Assembly (NCBI GenBank): GCA_002787615.1
Contig: PCXJ01000012.1
Span: forward strand, 1 to 7,655
Reading direction: 5' to 3'
Length of the DNA: 7,655 nt
Origin: Alphaproteobacteria bacterium CG11_big_fil_rev_8_21_14_0_20_44_7
Lineage (GTDB): Bacteria > Pseudomonadota > Alphaproteobacteria > Rickettsiales > 21-14-0-20-44-7
The number at the start of each line of letters is the position of its first letter. The first letter of the stretch is position 1. The notes under the pieces were generated by a model, which was given only the letters and a program-made list of their open reading frames with translations, ran no database searches and was not told the origin of the DNA. Positions 5,865 to 7,655 of this stretch are shown piece after piece. A program made the translations under genes and the position numbers.

Positions 5865-6667
5865 TGAATTTTACTGAAATATGGCAAGCGATATTATTGG
5901 GCGTAGTCGAAGGGCTGACGGAGTTTATTCCCGTTTCCAGCACCGGACATCTCATTTATATTCGCGATATAATCGGGTTTAAAGGGCCGGAAGGGCAAGT
6001 GTTTGAAATCGCCATCCAACTTGGTGCGATTCTGGCAGTATGCTGGGTATATCGGCAAAAGCTGTGGAATGTAGCTTCGAGCCTGCATAATAACAATAAT
6101 TCGCGCCATTTTGCCGCTAATATCATCATCGCATTTTTGCCCGCCGTGGTGATTGGCGTGCTGGCGCATGATTTCATCAAAGAAGTGCTGTTTTCTCCAA
6201 TGGTGGTGGGGGTGAGCCTGATTATCGGCGGTCTTATCATCTTTCTGGTGGAAAATATGGTCAAAAACTTCCGCGTGCGTGAAATTGAGGAAATTAGCTA
6301 TCTCACCGCACTGAAAATCGGCTTTTTGCAAACATTGGCAATGATTCCCGGAGTTTCACGCTCAGGTGCAACGATTATGGGCGCAATGAGCTTGGGAGTG
6401 GATAGAAAAACTGCTACCGAATTTTCATTCTTTCTTGCGATTCCGACCATGTTCGGCGCAACTATTTATGATTTATATAAAAACTGGGACAGCCTGAATA
6501 TCGAGGCATTTAACTTAATTGCAATCGGATTCATAACCGCATTTTTGGCGGCGATGCTGGTGGTGCGGGCATTGGTGCGCTATGTCAGCACGCATGGATT
6601 CAAGCCATTCGCATATTACAGGATAATCGCCGGAATTGTGATACTCACTACGATTTATGCAGTTTAG
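5864..6667 (+). CDS. uppP: Undecaprenyl-diphosphate phosphatase (UppP/BacA)
   Basis: UppP is an integral inner-membrane enzyme that removes a phosphate from undecaprenyl diphosphate, recycling the lipid carrier for peptidoglycan and other envelope polymers; extra copies give bacitracin resistance. The 267-residue product has both signature regions: VEGLTEFIPVSSTGHL (15-30), with the ExxxE pair Glu16/Glu20 and His29, and PGVSRSGATI (162-171) with Arg166. FEIAIQLGAILAV (47-59) is also typical. About seven or eight hydrophobic segments span the whole length, as expected. The ATG shares its first base with the nadA stop (TGATG, 5862-5866), so translation is probably coupled; a TTG at 5861 is the less likely alternative. 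No separate ribosome-binding site is evident. It is followed after 65 bases by the hypothetical at 6733. Confidence 0.97.
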   Translation: MNFTEIWQAILLGVVEGLTEFIPVSSTGHLIYIRDIIGFKGPEGQVFEIAIQLGAILAVCWVYRQKLWNVASSLHNNNNSRHFAANIIIAFLPAVVIGVLAHDFIKEVLFSPMVVGVSLIIGGLIIFLVENMVKNFRVREIEEISYLTALKIGFLQTLAMIPGVSRSGATIMGAMSLGVDRKTATEFSFFLAIPTMFGATIYDLYKNWDSLNIEAFNLIAIGFITAFLAAMLVVRALVRYVSTHGFKPFAYYRIIAGIVILTTIYAV

Positions 6668-6732
6668 CTTTATCGGTGCTGAGTGAGGAATTCATTGAAT
6701 CCAAATAATTATGGCACAAAGCTTGCTTATAT

Positions 6733-7230
6733 ATGGCTATGCAGAACTCTATCGCATCAACAACAACCGCATATCTTGCAAGCTCAGCAAATAACCTTCG
6801 AGGAAATGCGGCGCAAACCACCGAAGGCTTTGGCTTTGCGGATTTGATTGATATTGTCAACCCACTCCAGCATATCCCGATTGTTTCCAATATTTATCGC
6901 GGGATTACGGGCGATACTATCGGCAGCTTTGCAAATATTGTTGGCAGCACACTTTTTGGCGGCCCAATTGGCGGCGGATTAGCCTTAGCCAATGAAATTA
7001 TACAAGGTGGCAGTGGAAAAAGCGCAGCCGAGCACGTAGCCTCCGCATTCACAGGTGATTCAAACGGAGATGAAGGTAGGGTACATCTGGCCTCACTCAA
7101 CGAAATCGAGCCAGAATCAGGGGATAGTAATTTTAATAATGGCAGCAGAAAAATCCGCGCCACAACAGAAGACTGGCTAAACCCCAATTTTGGCAGAAAT
7201 AGCCAAACCAACAGCTACATCGAGGTATAA
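6733..7230 (+). CDS. Conserved hypothetical protein with DIVNPLQHIPIVSNIYRGITGD core
   Basis: This 165-residue protein has no signal peptide. Residues 32-62 (GFGFADLIDIVNPLQHIPIV then SNIYRGITGDT) and 66-90 (FANIVGSTLFGGPIGGGLAL then ANEII), followed by GKSAAEH, resemble a family of small alphaproteobacterial hypothetical proteins with a 'NPLQHIP-VS-IYR-ITGD ... LFGGP-G' pattern that I recall from Rhodospirillales-type genomes; no function is known to me. The 68-88 stretch is glycine-rich and hydrophobic and could associate with a membrane. The second half (105-165) is polar, Ser/Asn/Gly-rich and probably disordered. The start could be ATG 6733 or ATG 6739; TTATAT at 6727-6732 sits 7 bases before 6739, and neither has a ribosome-binding site. 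The next gene begins 2 bases after its stop, so the two are a pair. Confidence 0.72.
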   Translation: MAMQNSIASTTTAYLASSANNLRGNAAQTTEGFGFADLIDIVNPLQHIPIVSNIYRGITGDTIGSFANIVGSTLFGGPIGGGLALANEIIQGGSGKSAAEHVASAFTGDSNGDEGRVHLASLNEIEPESGDSNFNNGSRKIRATTEDWLNPNFGRNSQTNSYIEV

Positions 7231-7232
7231 GA

Positions 7233-7655
7233 ATGGAAGTTAGCTCATCAAGTTTGAATATTGGCGGCTTTACGAGAGCGGAAAACTGGACGGTGATAAT
7301 AAAGCAAAATCCCGAAACCGGAGAAGCTTATGAAACTTTCGGTGATATTGTTGATGTCCAACAAAAGCCAGATGATGTGAAAACTGCAAATCCACCCGAA
7401 ATTGTTCCGATAGACTTCACACGCATCATCCGGCAAGATCCGGAAACCGGACTGATTTACGAAACTATGGGTGATGTTGATGAAAGCCCTGTAGCAGACC
7501 AGCATTTACCGTCACCTGAAGAAAATGCGATTCCCGCACTTCCGAGCCCTGCCCTAGAGTTTCAAGGGGACAGAACCGGAGTTAATCTGGAAGAAGAAGC
7601 GATGAAATTTCAGGATACTCCACCAGTGGTAGATATTGAAGAGACGGAACAAGAG
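7233..7655 (+). CDS. Acidic protein with two PETG-type repeats, C-terminus beyond window; function unknown
   Basis: An open frame runs from ATG 7233 to the window edge without a stop (141 residues seen). GAGG at 7222-7225, inside the end of the previous gene, is 7 bases upstream and fixes the start. Two near copies of a motif occur 43 residues apart: IIKQNPETGEAYETFGD (22-38) and IIRQDPETGLIYETMGD (65-81), giving the consensus I-I-[KR]-Q-[ND]-P-E-T-G-x-x-Y-E-T-[FM]-G-D. Each is followed by an acidic, proline-containing linker. The part after residue 85 is acidic, rich in Glu and Pro and low in hydrophobic residues, likely disordered. There is no signal peptide. I do not recognise a family; the repeats look like short beta-hairpin modules. 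The 2-base gap from the preceding hypothetical indicates translational coupling and a shared role. Confidence 0.75.
   Translation, partial: MEVSSSSLNIGGFTRAENWTVIIKQNPETGEAYETFGDIVDVQQKPDDVKTANPPEIVPIDFTRIIRQDPETGLIYETMGDVDESPVADQHLPSPEENAIPALPSPALEFQGDRTGVNLEEEAMKFQDTPPVVDIEETEQE

Noticed and set aside
5894..6331. 145-residue minus-strand frame inside uppP
   Set aside because: It lies wholly opposite an unmistakable uppP and has a His/Gln-rich composition typical of antisense frames.
6711..6794. Small 27-codon frame starting ATGGCACAAAGC, overlapping the start of the 6733 gene
   Set aside because: No ribosome-binding site, no recognisable product, and it lies out of frame over the N-terminus of the better-supported gene.
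6997..7023. GGSGKSA in the 6733-7230 protein as a Walker A P-loop
   Set aside because: The motif needs Gly four residues before GK; that position is Ile90, and no Walker B or ATPase fold is visible.

Overview
The window reads as a stretch of a low-GC alphaproteobacterial chromosome (GC about 40% by eye, with AT-rich gaps between genes). Three things point to Alphaproteobacteria: a stand-alone MoCF/CinA-like domain protein beginning MANPDAALIIIGDEVLSGRT, a VacJ/MlaA gene directly followed by a Ttg2D/MlaC gene, and a small cytoplasmic protein with the phrase DIVNPLQHIPIVSNIYRGITGD, which I recall from conserved hypothetical proteins of Rhodospirillales-like bacteria. The genus cannot be fixed from the sequence. 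I see no tRNA, rRNA, CRISPR array, insertion sequence or phage gene, and no gene-free stretch longer than about 140 bases.

Layout, left to right. Positions 1-221 (minus) hold the start of the MoCF-domain gene, cut by the window edge. Facing away from it is a secreted proline-, glutamine- and tyrosine-rich protein with three copies of a short motif (311-817). Next come mlaA (895-1650) and mlaC (1686-2297), the outer-membrane and periplasmic parts of the phospholipid transport route. A 151-residue protein of unknown function follows (2408-2863). It converges on a minus-strand pair, a SlyB-like glycine-zipper lipoprotein (4201-4764) and aspartate kinase lysC (2919-4157). A divergent promoter region (4765-4901) separates that pair from the plus-strand run nadA (4902-5864), uppP (5864-6667), a conserved hypothetical (6733-7230) and an unfinished reading frame with an internal repeat (7233 to the window edge).

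Functionally, much of the window concerns the cell envelope: MlaA and MlaC move phospholipid between the membranes, UppP recycles the undecaprenyl carrier for peptidoglycan, the SlyB-like lipoprotein sits in the envelope, and the 311-817 product is exported. LysC supplies aspartyl phosphate for lysine and meso-diaminopimelate, so it also feeds peptidoglycan. NadA makes quinolinate for NAD.

The least ordinary points are: (1) a strong ribosome-binding site inside lysC, in front of an in-frame ATG exactly where the separately translated beta subunit begins in Corynebacterium and Bacillus; (2) the three-copy motif in the secreted 311-817 protein; (3) the two-copy PETG motif in the unfinished last gene, coupled to the conserved hypothetical before it; (4) a nadA promoter placed so that its transcript should start on the A of the start codon; and (5) a MlaA with no cysteine at all, which therefore cannot be a lipoprotein. 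None of these proves a new system. The 6733-7655 pair and the 311-817 gene are the best candidates for undescribed biology.
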